Below, piece by piece: positions 25,915 to 33,930 of a stretch of DNA of 64,000 bases. This DNA is from Pirellulales bacterium (GTDB lineage: Bacteria > Planctomycetota > Planctomycetia > Pirellulales > UBA1268), in contig JAFMIU010000008.1 of assembly GCA_017853835.1 (NCBI GenBank), positions 17,048 through 81,047 on the forward strand, given 5' to 3'. Under the pieces are notes generated by a model that saw only the letters and a program-made list of their open reading frames with translations, was not told the DNA's origin and ran no database searches. Both the position numbers and the translations under genes were made by a program. How positions within the stretch are numbered: the stretch's first letter is position 1; each line of letters starts with the position of its first letter.

Positions 25915-25978
25915 GTCCAAGCCCAAGGCCGTCAGGCCTGGGACACGCGCCGCAACGACGCCAGACGCCGTTGGGCTT
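25915..25978 (+). repeat. 60-bp palindromic repeat, copy 2 (complete)
   Basis: Identical to copy 1 over 25915-25974. Within it the unit 25919-25978 begins AAGCCCAA and ends TTGGGCTT, an 8-bp inverted terminal pair. A fragment of the same right end (CACGCCGTTGGGCTTC) lies at about 25874-25889. The look is that of REP-like interspersed elements. Confidence 0.8.
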
Positions 25979-26002
25979 CGACGCGGGCACCGGCGTTGGG
26001 GA

Positions 26003-27991
26003 CTACCCACGGGCGCTCGACGCTTCGGCCCGCTCGAGTTCCTCGCCGCAACGGACGAGGCGGGCGGAGTTGAACACCACGATCAGTCCGCTCACCACAT
26101 GGAGCATGGCCGCAAGCACCGGCGATACGTAGCCCGCCGCGGCGAGGGCCAGGAAGCCGATGATGAACGCGCCACCGATCGCCATGTTCTGACGGATCAC
26201 ACCGATCGTCCGCCTCGACAGCTCGATCAGGAACGGCACGCGATTGAGGTTGCTGTTGAGCAGGGCGATGCTGGCGGAATGGATCGCCACATCGCTGCCG
26301 GCGGCCCCCATCGCGATCGAGATATCACCCGCTGCAAGGGCCGGTGCGTCGTTCACGCCGTCACCGATCACGGCCACGCGATGACCCTGGGCCTTGAGCG
26401 CGTCGACCGTTTCGAGTTTTTCATGCGGCAGCACCTCGGCGCGGTATTCGCGGAAGTGCATCTGGTCGGCCACCCGCTTGGCCACACTCTGACGATCGCC
26501 CGTCAGAATCACGAGGCGCTTCAGACCCAGCGTGCGAAGGCGATCGACCGCCTCGGCGGCCTCGGGCCGTGCATTGTCCTCGAGACCGATCCATCCGAGG
26601 AGTTTCCCGTCCTGGGCGACGACCAAGACACTGAGCCCTTCCGTGTCTTCGCTCCGCTGGAGCGACTCGACCATCGCCGCCTCGCCGGCAGTGAGTGGTC
26701 CATCGGTCCCGGCCAGCCAGGCAGCCCGCCCCACGGTCACCCGGCGGCCGTCGACCACCGCCACGACTCCGCGTCCGGGCACCTCCTCGAAGGACTCGGG
26801 TCGAACCAGCGGCAGGTTGGCCCGACGAGCCATCTCGGTCACGGCCCGGGCCACGGGATGGCGGCTGTCCTGCTCCGCAGAGGCGGCGATCCGTAAGAGA
26901 TCGCCGCCATCGACGCCGTCGGCGGGCGCAAGACGGGTCACCGCCAGGATGCCGGTCGTGAGCGTGCCGGTCTTGTCGAACACGATCGCCGTGAGATTCC
27001 GTGCAGCCTCGAGGGTCACCACGCTCTTGACGAGAACCCCGAGCCGGGCCGCCGCGGACAGCCCGGCCACCATGGCCGTCGGTGTCGCCAGGATCAAGGC
27101 GCTCGGGCAGGCCACCACGAGCATGGCGATGGCCCGGCTGAAGGCCGTGGTCGGGTCTTTCTTGAGCGCGAAGAAGAGCACGACGCCCACAAGCATGAGC
27201 ACCGTTGGCGTGTACCACACCGCATAGTGATCGACGAGCCGCATGATCGGCGTGCGGGTTCGTTCGGCCTGAAGGATCAAATCCTGAACCCGACCGAGGA
27301 GCGTGTCGGCGCCTGCCTTCGTCACCTCCACGTCGAGCGCCCCCGTGAGGTTGATCGTGCCCCCAAAGACCTCGTCACCGGCCGCCTTGTCGGCTGGAAG
27401 CGACTCGCCCGTGATGCTCGCCTGATTCACGGTGCTGGTTCCGGCCCGAACGGCCCCATCGGCGGGAACGGTGTCGCCGGGCAGGATCCTGACGAGATCA
27501 CCCGGCCGGAGCTGTTTGGCTTCCACCGTCTCCTCACGGCCATCGGCCAGCACACGGTGCGCCTTCGTGGGAGCGAGCTTGATGAGCGACTCGATGCTGG
27601 CCTGCGCACCGATCGCCGTGCGCTTCTCGATGAGTGAGGAGAGCGTCATGAAGAGCGCCACCGACGCACTCTCGAGATAGTTCCCCGAGGCCGCCGCCCC
27701 AAACACCGCCAATGCCACGAGCGCGTTCATGCCGACCTGACCACGGAAGAGATCGCGCAGCGCCACAGCCACGAGCGGCAGCCCGAGAAGGGCCGACGCA
27801 GCCGCGGCCGGCACCGCGGGATAAAAATCCTTCGTCCAGAGCAGTCGCGCCACGAGCGAACAAACCAGGAGCGTCGCTCCTACGAGCGTGGCCGCGATCT
27901 GGACCCGGATCACGCGATTCACGGCGGCGTCATCGGCGCCCGGATCAACGGGGGCGGAGCCTGCGTCGCGGGTGATGGTGGCGGTCGCCAT
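26003..27991 (-). CDS. Heavy-metal P1B-type ATPase with CPS motif
   Basis: A 662-residue metal-transporting P-type ATPase. The TM-helix metal motif is ACPSAL, so CPS instead of the common CPC. The catalytic DKTGT, the HP motif (SRHPVARAV), the TGES motif (ITGESLPADK) and GDGVNDAPAL are intact. There is no N-terminal HMA (CxxC) metal-binding domain; the protein starts with a short tail and two TM helices. The last TM helices carry LHVVSGLIVVFNSARL. The ATG at 27991 is used; a longer frame reaches into the terminator upstream. Metal specificity cannot be read from the sequence. No metal regulator is adjacent. Confidence 0.9.
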   Translation of the reverse strand: MATATITRDAGSAPVDPGADDAAVNRVIRVQIAATLVGATLLVCSLVARLLWTKDFYPAVPAAAASALLGLPLVAVALRDLFRGQVGMNALVALAVFGAAASGNYLESASVALFMTLSSLIEKRTAIGAQASIESLIKLAPTKAHRVLADGREETVEAKQLRPGDLVRILPGDTVPADGAVRAGTSTVNQASITGESLPADKAAGDEVFGGTINLTGALDVEVTKAGADTLLGRVQDLILQAERTRTPIMRLVDHYAVWYTPTVLMLVGVVLFFALKKDPTTAFSRAIAMLVVACPSALILATPTAMVAGLSAAARLGVLVKSVVTLEAARNLTAIVFDKTGTLTTGILAVTRLAPADGVDGGDLLRIAASAEQDSRHPVARAVTEMARRANLPLVRPESFEEVPGRGVVAVVDGRRVTVGRAAWLAGTDGPLTAGEAAMVESLQRSEDTEGLSVLVVAQDGKLLGWIGLEDNARPEAAEAVDRLRTLGLKRLVILTGDRQSVAKRVADQMHFREYRAEVLPHEKLETVDALKAQGHRVAVIGDGVNDAPALAAGDISIAMGAAGSDVAIHSASIALLNSNLNRVPFLIELSRRTIGVIRQNMAIGGAFIIGFLALAAAGYVSPVLAAMLHVVSGLIVVFNSARLVRCGEELERAEASSARG

Positions 27992-28012
27992 GCCGTCAAC
28001 TATAGCCCGCAC

Positions 28013-28045
28013 AAAAAAACCGCGGCCGCCCGAAGGCGGCCGCGG
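28013..28045 (-). terminator. Rho-independent terminator of the DUF1559 gene
   Basis: On the minus strand a perfect 11-bp GC stem (28020-28030 with 28035-28045, loop of four) is followed by a run of seven T (28013-28019). It lies 31 bp after the stop at 28077 and insulates the P-type ATPase gene from it. Confidence 0.93.
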
Positions 28046-28076
28046 CATGCTTCAACCGTACGGGGTGAGCCACAGT

Positions 28077-29207
28077 TCACTGGGCGCCGGAAATCTGATC
28101 CGTCCGAAGGCGACGGGTCCACACCTGGGCCGAAATCTCCTGGTAACCCTCAGGGCCGATCACGCCGGCCGCGTTGTTACCGATGAAGCCGTCGCCCTTG
28201 AGGGTGTCCTCACCGCTTGCGGCCGTGGTCACCGTATCCTGCACCTTCTCAACGTGGCCGTCGGCGAAGAGGAGCGGGGCATGACCACCCGTGCCTTGGG
28301 CCGTCTTCGGCTGATGCAGTGGCGCGATGGCCGCGAAGTTGTGGATCATCGTGCCAGCGCCGGGCACGTCGGCCGTGATGTTGGTGTTGGCCACGTTCAT
28401 CCCGGTGGTAAACCGGTCAACGAGCACGTCGTTCAACTTCACGATCGTGGTGCCGGCGAAGGTGTTCATGTCGCCCATCGCAGCAGTCGACGCACCGGCT
28501 GCGGCGCCGACGGTCACCGCGGACGCACGGCCTGGACCCATGAGGGCCACTCGTGAGGCCGAGGTGTTGCCCTGAGTGAGATGGTTGTCGCTCAGCGGAC
28601 CATCACCATCGCCAAGGCCGGACGAACCGGGAGCATAGCCACCGGTATCACGAGGATCGCCGCGCACAAACGACCATGTCGTGACGTAGTTCGTGTTGTT
28701 GCCCGCATCCCACACTTCCTTTTGGGCACCGGATGAGCCGCTCAACAGCGCGTTGAGAGCGAGGGTCGCCGCGGTTGGCGTTGCCGTCACCCAACGGCCA
28801 CCCAGAGTTCCCGTCACGTACTCACCGTCGTTGTTGCTGCCACGAGCGCCCATGTAATCAGCCGCGGCAAGATTCACCTTGTTGCGGTTGCCCTGGTCAA
28901 GAGCCTTGCCAGGCTGCGCGACCTTGAGCGTGATCAGGTCGGCGACCCAGCCGTAGTTGCGGGCATCGCCGTCAAGCGTGTGCGTAAAGGCGCCCGAGGT
29001 GTAGGTACCGTTGTTCGAGTTCTTGTACAGCTCAAAGCCACGCCCGAAGCTGGACATGTTGCTGGCACTACCCGAGGCGTTGGCGGCCGAACGGGCTGAC
29101 GACAGAGCGGGCAGCAGCAAGGCCACCAGCACGCCAATGATGGCGATCACGACGAGCAGTTCGACGAGCGTGAAGCCGCGCCGACTGCGAGCATTCAGAG
29201 AAGTCAT
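28077..29207 (-). CDS. Prepilin-type (DUF1559-like) surface protein
   Basis: A 376-residue protein with a classical prepilin leader: ARSRRGFTLVELLVVIAIIG, Glu at +5, hydrophobic helix to about residue 35. The body is rich in Gly, Ala, Ser and Asn and contains almost no Cys. The signature appears as GGHAPLLFADGHVEKV. The ATG at 29207 is chosen because an in-frame extension upstream codes for no leader. It has its own strong terminator and a 262-bp upstream gap, which suits a highly expressed structural protein, perhaps a major pseudopilin-like component. No pilin-assembly gene is adjacent. Confidence 0.85.
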   Translation of the reverse strand: MTSLNARSRRGFTLVELLVVIAIIGVLVALLLPALSSARSAANASGSASNMSSFGRGFELYKNSNNGTYTSGAFTHTLDGDARNYGWVADLITLKVAQPGKALDQGNRNKVNLAAADYMGARGSNNDGEYVTGTLGGRWVTATPTAATLALNALLSGSSGAQKEVWDAGNNTNYVTTWSFVRGDPRDTGGYAPGSSGLGDGDGPLSDNHLTQGNTSASRVALMGPGRASAVTVGAAAGASTAAMGDMNTFAGTTIVKLNDVLVDRFTTGMNVANTNITADVPGAGTMIHNFAAIAPLHQPKTAQGTGGHAPLLFADGHVEKVQDTVTTAASGEDTLKGDGFIGNNAAGVIGPEGYQEISAQVWTRRLRTDQISGAQ

Positions 29208-29378
29208 GGTTTTCGTTCCAGGAGGGAAGGGACACACGGGGGGATGGCTTGGCACCACGATTCGGCAGGCCGAAAATCGGGCGTAAGACCTAGTACGTTG
29301 CTTCATCCACAATGGATCATTCGGGATGAAAAAAACTCATTCGAGACTCTTGCCCCTGCGTCGGAAATCCTACCCTCC

Positions 29379-29402
29379 AAAAAAGCAAAACGCGATTCTC
29401 GC
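29379..29402 (-). terminator. Weak candidate terminator after the DCC protein gene
   Basis: On the minus strand a short hairpin (GCGA-GAA-TCGC) is followed by GTTTTGCTTTTTT. The stem is only four pairs, so the call is tentative. It lies about 70 bp after the stop at 29470. The rest of the 262-bp gap 29208-29469 is A+T-richer than average and probably holds the promoter of the DUF1559 gene. Confidence 0.3.
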
Positions 29403-29469
29403 CGCTGTTTTTTCTCCATTCACCACTCTGGCGAGGGGGTCCTGTCGCCTCAGAATGAGAATCGTGCCG

Positions 29470-29907
29470 TTATCCCTTTCCTGACCGTTCGATCTGGCAG
29501 GTGCCGTCGACGCACCGACCACCGAGCCGGTACCGGTTTCGGGCAACGGCGGCATAGAGCCAGGACCACCCGGGCAGCGTTCCTGGAACATGGAGGGGCA
29601 GGGCCAGGGGCCAGAGGAGCGGCAGGGCACGTGAGAGGTGCCGCACGGCTGCCGCCCCTCCCCAGGCCCGTCCCTGCCGATCGACGACCATCATCTCCCG
29701 CATCAGGGCCTCCCGTGAGAGCTCCGGGAAGTCCTGGGCCACCTCGGGCTCGTGCAGGGAGCGAAAAACCAGACGCCCGAGCCAGTCGAGCCGGCGGAGC
29801 ATGGCAACCTGCCCGCGACAAAACCGGCATTCCCCGTCGTAGAGCACGGTGTCGCGGGCTGGCCTCGCGCTTGTGTGAATGGCTTCGCCGGCGCTGTCCA
29901 TGCCCAT
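29470..29907 (-). CDS. DCC-family (DUF393) thiol protein
   Basis: A 145-residue protein of the DCC (DUF393) family, thioredoxin-fold-like proteins of unclear function. The diagnostic segment is VLYDGECRFCRGQV (about residues 22-35), which contains the CxxC pair and the DGxC motif. A later hydrophobic stretch (ALPLLWPLALPLHVPG) and GRCVDGTCQI near the C-terminus are typical. The start is uncertain between a GTG at 29910 and ATGs at 29907 and 29901; no clear ribosome-binding site separates them. It follows the two-TM miniprotein gene by 37 bp and could be co-transcribed with it. Confidence 0.85.
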   Translation of the reverse strand: MGMDSAGEAIHTSARPARDTVLYDGECRFCRGQVAMLRRLDWLGRLVFRSLHEPEVAQDFPELSREALMREMMVVDRQGRAWGGAAAVRHLSRALPLLWPLALPLHVPGTLPGWSWLYAAVARNRYRLGGRCVDGTCQIERSGKG

Positions 29908-29944
29908 CACCCGGCTGACTGCCGCAACGGCCGCGGCACGGCGA

Positions 29945-30187
29945 CTAGTAATGACGCCCCACGTGGGCCGCCGAACTGCCGGCCGAAAAACCCTTGATGT
30001 TCCCGAAGTGGAGGATGCTCACCGCGCCCACGGAAATCAGCGTCCATGGGGCCCAGTCGGGAGCCGAAAACGTCTTCGCCGGCCCCTTCCCGTCGATCGG
30101 CAGCAGCACGGCCGAGTCGACCAACAGCATCTCCAGGCCGACGACGCATGCAAATACACCTGCCGCCAACAGCACACTCCGCGTCAT
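29945..30187 (-). CDS. Two-TM miniprotein
   Basis: An 80-residue protein with an N-terminal hydrophobic helix (SVLLAAGVFACVVGLEMLLV), an extracytoplasmic loop with a Lys/Asp-rich segment, and a second helix APDWAPWTLISVGAVSIL. The ATG has GGAGAAGAG upstream and overlaps the end of a possible short frame by ATGA. The same layout, with a Pro-x-Trp and SVGAV in the second helix, recurs in the 89-residue protein at 54456-54725, so they look like distant relatives. It lies downstream of ftsH in the same direction. Function unknown. Confidence 0.65.
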   Translation of the reverse strand: MTRSVLLAAGVFACVVGLEMLLVDSAVLLPIDGKGPAKTFSAPDWAPWTLISVGAVSILHFGNIKGFSAGSSAAHVGRHY

Positions 30188-30345
30188 GGTCGCTCTTCTC
30201 CGACGTGGCTCCACCTGCCGACGATCCACCTTCGCTCGGCGTCGCCGACACGATCAGAGGTGAGCATCGGCCGCCCGTGCCATTGCCCATGAATCACCTG
30301 CAGGAGCGGGAGGCCGCTGACGATTGCACCGATTGCATCGACCAC
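30184..30345 (-). CDS. Possible short ORF between ftsH and the miniprotein gene
   Basis: The 198 bp between the ftsH stop and the miniprotein gene read as coding in one frame, with G/C-rich third positions and the segment GQWHGRPMLTSDRVG. The frame ends in TGA overlapping the ATG of the miniprotein gene (30184-30187). No ATG lies in the first part; GTG at 30345 gives about 53 residues, or the frame could begin inside ftsH. No ribosome-binding site is evident. It may be a real small gene or a chance frame. Confidence 0.3.
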   Translation of the reverse strand: MVDAIGAIVSGLPLLQVIHGQWHGRPMLTSDRVGDAERRWIVGRWSHVGEERP

Positions 30346-30388
30346 GAAGGCCGACGCCTGCTCTCGGATGAACGTGCCTCGCTCATCA

Positions 30389-32476
30389 TCAGCCCTCGGC
30401 CGCACTTGGCTCGGCCGTCTCGGGCGGGCTCGGCCGTGAGGCGCGACGGTCGGCATCGGTCCCAGGAACGAGTTGCGGTGCATCGGTCGCGGCATCGACG
30501 ATCGCCTTGAGTTCGGCCCCGTCGATCACCTCACATTCCATCAGACGCCGGGTGACCGACTCGAGGGCGACCCGTCGGGTTTCGATGATCCGGCGCACCT
30601 TCGCCATCGCCTCATCCACGATGCGACGCACCTCTTCGTCGATCTCTCGGGCCGTCTGTTCGCTGTGGCCCCGCGCGGCCCCCAGATCGGCCCCTGCACC
30701 CGCGAGAAATGGCGAGCGATTGCTCTCCCGATAGGTCACCCGGCCCAGCCGGCTCATCCCGTAATCCATGACCATCGACCGGGCGATCTCACTGGCCCGC
30801 TCGAGGTCGTTCTGGGCGCCGGTGGAGACGTCGGCATAGACGGCCTCCTCGGCGATCGTGCCGGCGAGGAGCACCTGAATGCGGCTTTCGAGTTCGCTCT
30901 GCGTGAGAAGGTAGCGGTCATCTTCGGGCCGCTGCATCGTGTAGCCCAACGCCGCGAGTCCGCGAGGGATGATCGACACCTTGTGGACCGGGTCGGTGTT
31001 TGGAAGGCAGTAGGCGACCAGGGCATGGGCGGCCTCGTGATAGGCCACCCGCTTCTTCTCGTCTTCGTGGATGACCCGCTTCTTCTTTTCGAGGCCGGCG
31101 GTCACCCGCTCCACCCCTTCGTTGAACTCGTCCATGCCGACCGACGACTTGTCTTTTCGGGCCGCCAGCAGGGCTGCCTCGTTGACCAGATTGGCGAGAT
31201 CGGCCCCCACGAAGCCCGAGGTGATCCTCGCCACCTGGCCGAGATCCACGGCCGGGTCGAGCTTCACATTGGCCACGTGGACGCGCAGGATCGACTCGCG
31301 ACCGCGCACGTCGGGTCGATCGACGAGCACATGGCGATCAAAACGCCCGGGTCGCAGCAGTGCCGGGTCGAGCGTTTCAGGCCGGTTCGTCGCCGCCAAC
31401 ACGATGACCCCGGAGTTGCTTCCGAAGCCGTCCATCTCCACGAGCAGCGCGTTGAGTGTCTGCTCCCGCTCGTCGTGACCACCGACCACGCTCGTGCCAC
31501 GGGTCTTGCCGAGTGCGTCGAGTTCGTCGATGAAGATGATGCAGGGGGCCTTCGCCTCCGCCTGCTGAAACATGTCGCGCACCCGCGCCGCCCCGACACC
31601 GACGAACATCTCCACGAAGTCGCTGCCCGACAGGCCGAAGAAGGGAACCCCCGCCTCGCCGGCGATCGCCTTGGCGAGGAGGGTCTTGCCCGTGCCCGGC
31701 GGGCCGACGAGCAGCACACCCTTTGGGATGTGACCACCGAGCACCTGGTATTTCTCGGGGCTCCGCAGAAACTCCACCACCTCCCGGAGTTCTTCCACGG
31801 CCTCGTCGATCCCCGCCACGTCCTCGAACGTGATCCCGAGATCCTCCTGGGCATACATCTTGCCCCGGCTTCGACCGAAAGCCATCGGGCTGCCGGCCCC
31901 ACCGATCCGCCGAAGCATCATGAAGAAGAGCGCGCCAAACAAACCGGTCAGGAAGAGCATCGGAAGCCAGTTCTTCCAGACGCTCGGCGGATCCTCGTAC
32001 CGGAACGGCACCCCGTGCTCCTTGAGGAGCTTCATGAGGTCGCCCTCCGAGTTTTCGCTGGGGAGCTTGGCCACGCGAAACCGTCGCTCCCCCCCAGCCA
32101 CCTCGGCGAGGCCTGGACGCCTTGGCTTGACCTCCTCCTCGGGCCCCTCTTTCGACGCCTCAGGGGCGCCGCGCACCCTGCCAGACACCTGGAAGGCACC
32201 GATCACCACATCGCCGAGATCGCCATAGCGGAGGGCTGGCGGTTCGCCTCCCGCGGCCTGCCCCACCGCGATGTAGCGAGCGTCGCCGTCGGCCTGAAAC
32301 GCCTCGATGAGTCGCTCGAGATCGGTGTAGGTGAGCTCCAGGTCGGGGGTGACGCTCACCAGACTGAGTGCAAAAAGGCTCGCGACTCCAGCCGCCACCA
32401 CAAACCAAACCACACTGCCCCCCAGGGCAGGCTTTCGTTCGCTGGGGCGCTTCTGGGGGTCTCGTTTCTGTGGCAT
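30389..32476 (-). CDS. ftsH: ATP-dependent zinc metalloprotease FtsH
   Basis: A 695-residue membrane-bound AAA+ protease that degrades misassembled membrane proteins and regulators. Two TM helices (residues 20-42 and about 169-188) flank a periplasmic part. Walker A GPPGTGKT (258-265), Walker [11 protein letters not shown] (314-323), and the zinc motif HEAAH (481-485), where most FtsH proteins have HEAGH, are present, along with the arginine-finger region RPGRFDRH. The C-terminal tail is Pro/Ser/Glu-rich. The ATG at 32476 is taken as start because the frame upstream has no membrane character. SPFH proteins, its usual partners, are encoded 8 kb away. Divergent from dxr. Confidence 0.97.
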   Translation of the reverse strand: MPQKRDPQKRPSERKPALGGSVVWFVVAAGVASLFALSLVSVTPDLELTYTDLERLIEAFQADGDARYIAVGQAAGGEPPALRYGDLGDVVIGAFQVSGRVRGAPEASKEGPEEEVKPRRPGLAEVAGGERRFRVAKLPSENSEGDLMKLLKEHGVPFRYEDPPSVWKNWLPMLFLTGLFGALFFMMLRRIGGAGSPMAFGRSRGKMYAQEDLGITFEDVAGIDEAVEELREVVEFLRSPEKYQVLGGHIPKGVLLVGPPGTGKTLLAKAIAGEAGVPFFGLSGSDFVEMFVGVGAARVRDMFQQAEAKAPCIIFIDELDALGKTRGTSVVGGHDEREQTLNALLVEMDGFGSNSGVIVLAATNRPETLDPALLRPGRFDRHVLVDRPDVRGRESILRVHVANVKLDPAVDLGQVARITSGFVGADLANLVNEAALLAARKDKSSVGMDEFNEGVERVTAGLEKKKRVIHEDEKKRVAYHEAAHALVAYCLPNTDPVHKVSIIPRGLAALGYTMQRPEDDRYLLTQSELESRIQVLLAGTIAEEAVYADVSTGAQNDLERASEIARSMVMDYGMSRLGRVTYRESNRSPFLAGAGADLGAARGHSEQTAREIDEEVRRIVDEAMAKVRRIIETRRVALESVTRRLMECEVIDGAELKAIVDAATDAPQLVPGTDADRRASRPSPPETAEPSAAEG

Positions 32477-32694
32477 GCAAGGGATTCGGCTGCAACCGTG
32501 CTCCTGGGACGACAACGACTCCCTGCATCGTAAGCCGCAGCGAAACCCGCGACAAACGCCCGCGCGTGGCCAGAGTCCTCCGGCGTTCCGCCCTGCCACC
32601 CGCTTTTCTGCGGCGTTTTCCGGTGGAAGTTCACGCATGCCCCTTCTAGACTGCGGCAATCGTTTCTCGGCCAATTTCCCCACGTGCCCACCCC

Positions 32695-33930
32695 ATGCCG
32701 ACCCACGTCCACGCCCACGCTCCGGTGGGCGAACCCGATCCGGCGATGCGATCGCCCACCCTTCGGGGTGGGGCGCGGCCGCTGCGAGTGGCCGTGCTCG
32801 GCTCGACCGGAAGCATCGGGACGAGCACGCTCGACGTGATCGCCTCGGCGGAAGGCCGATTCGAGGCATGGCTCCTGGCCGCCCACACGAGCGTCGCTCC
32901 GCTCATCGAACAGGCCCGGCGCTTCCGGCCTGCCTGGGTCGTCGTGGTCGACGAGGCGGCCGCCGCCACCCTCAACCCTGCCGACGTGCCGTCGGGCACT
33001 CGCCTGGCTGTCGGGGCGCGTGCGCTCGAAGACCTCGTCGCGTCCGACGAGGTGGATCGAGTCGTGTCGGCGATCGTCGGCGCCGCTGGCCTGCGAAGCA
33101 CCTGGGCAGCCGTCACGGCCGGCAAGACCGTGGCTCTCGCGAACAAGGAAACGCTCGTCATGGCCGGGCCGCTCGTGATGGCGGAGGCCCGTCGCCGCGG
33201 GGCGACCATCCTGCCGGTCGACAGCGAGCACTCCGCCATTCACCAGGCCCTCCAGTCGGGGCGTGTCGATGAGGTGCGCCGCATCGTGCTCACCGCGAGC
33301 GGCGGACCATTTCGCCGACGGCCGAAGGCAACGCTCGCTGACGTGACCCCCGACGAGGCGCTTCGGCACCCGACATGGTCGATGGGCCGGAAGATCACGA
33401 TCGACTCGGCGACGATGATGAACAAGGCGCTCGAACTGATCGAGGCCCGCTGGCTCTTCGAGGTGCCGGCGGAGAAGCTTGCCGTCCTGGTCCATCCACA
33501 GTCGATCGTCCATTCCCTGGTTGAGTTCATCGATGGATCGGTGATCGCCCAGCTCAGCCCGCCGGACATGCGGCTGCCGATCCAATACGCGCTCACGCAC
33601 CCAGCGCGAACCGATGGCCCGGCCCGACGAATCGATTTCACATCGACGATGACACTCGAGTTCGAGCCTCCCGACCTGGAACGGTTTCCGGCCGTGGGGC
33701 TCGGTCATGCCGCCGCCGCCCGTGGCGGCACGGCGGGCGCGGTGCTCAATGCGGCCAACGAGGAGGCCGTGGCCGGCTTCCTTGCGGGACGGCTTCGGTT
33801 CACCGACATTGCCGCCGTGTGTGCGGAGGTGTTGGAGAGGCATCCGTTCGATGCCACCCCGTCACTCGACGAGGTTGTGCGACTTGATGAGTGGGCGAGG
33901 CAGGAGGTTGCGACGTGGGCGAATGGCTGA
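32695..33930 (+). CDS. dxr: 1-deoxy-D-xylulose 5-phosphate reductoisomerase
   Basis: Dxr converts 1-deoxyxylulose 5-phosphate to 2-C-methyl-D-erythritol 4-phosphate with NADPH in the non-mevalonate isoprenoid pathway. The 411-residue protein has the NADPH-binding motif [13 protein letters not shown] (about residues 36-48), [10 protein letters not shown], the metal/substrate motif [11 protein letters not shown] and the flexible loop ASGGPFRRR followed by HPTWSMG. A 30-residue N-terminal extension rich in His and Pro is unusual. Its stop overlaps the GTG start of the protease gene by 16 bp. dxr followed by rseP is a common pairing in bacteria, which supports both calls. Confidence 0.97.
   Translation: MPTHVHAHAPVGEPDPAMRSPTLRGGARPLRVAVLGSTGSIGTSTLDVIASAEGRFEAWLLAAHTSVAPLIEQARRFRPAWVVVVDEAAAATLNPADVPSGTRLAVGARALEDLVASDEVDRVVSAIVGAAGLRSTWAAVTAGKTVALANKETLVMAGPLVMAEARRRGATILPVDSEHSAIHQALQSGRVDEVRRIVLTASGGPFRRRPKATLADVTPDEALRHPTWSMGRKITIDSATMMNKALELIEARWLFEVPAEKLAVLVHPQSIVHSLVEFIDGSVIAQLSPPDMRLPIQYALTHPARTDGPARRIDFTSTMTLEFEPPDLERFPAVGLGHAAAARGGTAGAVLNAANEEAVAGFLAGRLRFTDIAAVCAEVLERHPFDATPSLDEVVRLDEWARQEVATWANG
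33902..33907 (+). promoter_or_regulatory. Shine-Dalgarno deciding a GTG start
   Basis: AGGAGG here is 7 nt from the GTG at 33915 and lies inside the end of dxr. Nearby ATG codons (33891 and 33930) are not at a workable distance, so GTG at 33915 is preferred for the protease. Confidence 0.75.

Larger units (their letters stand above)
25569..26002. other. Gene-free repeat region
   Basis: This 434-bp gap between an ABC permease gene and a P-type ATPase gene has no credible gene. It is filled by two copies of a 60-bp repeat, a third short fragment of it (about 25874-25889), and a MITE-like element between them, each listed separately. Confidence 0.7.

Noticed and set aside
25597..25974. The 60-bp repeats as attachment sites of an integrated element
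   Set aside because: No integrase, no cargo and only about 260 bp between the copies.
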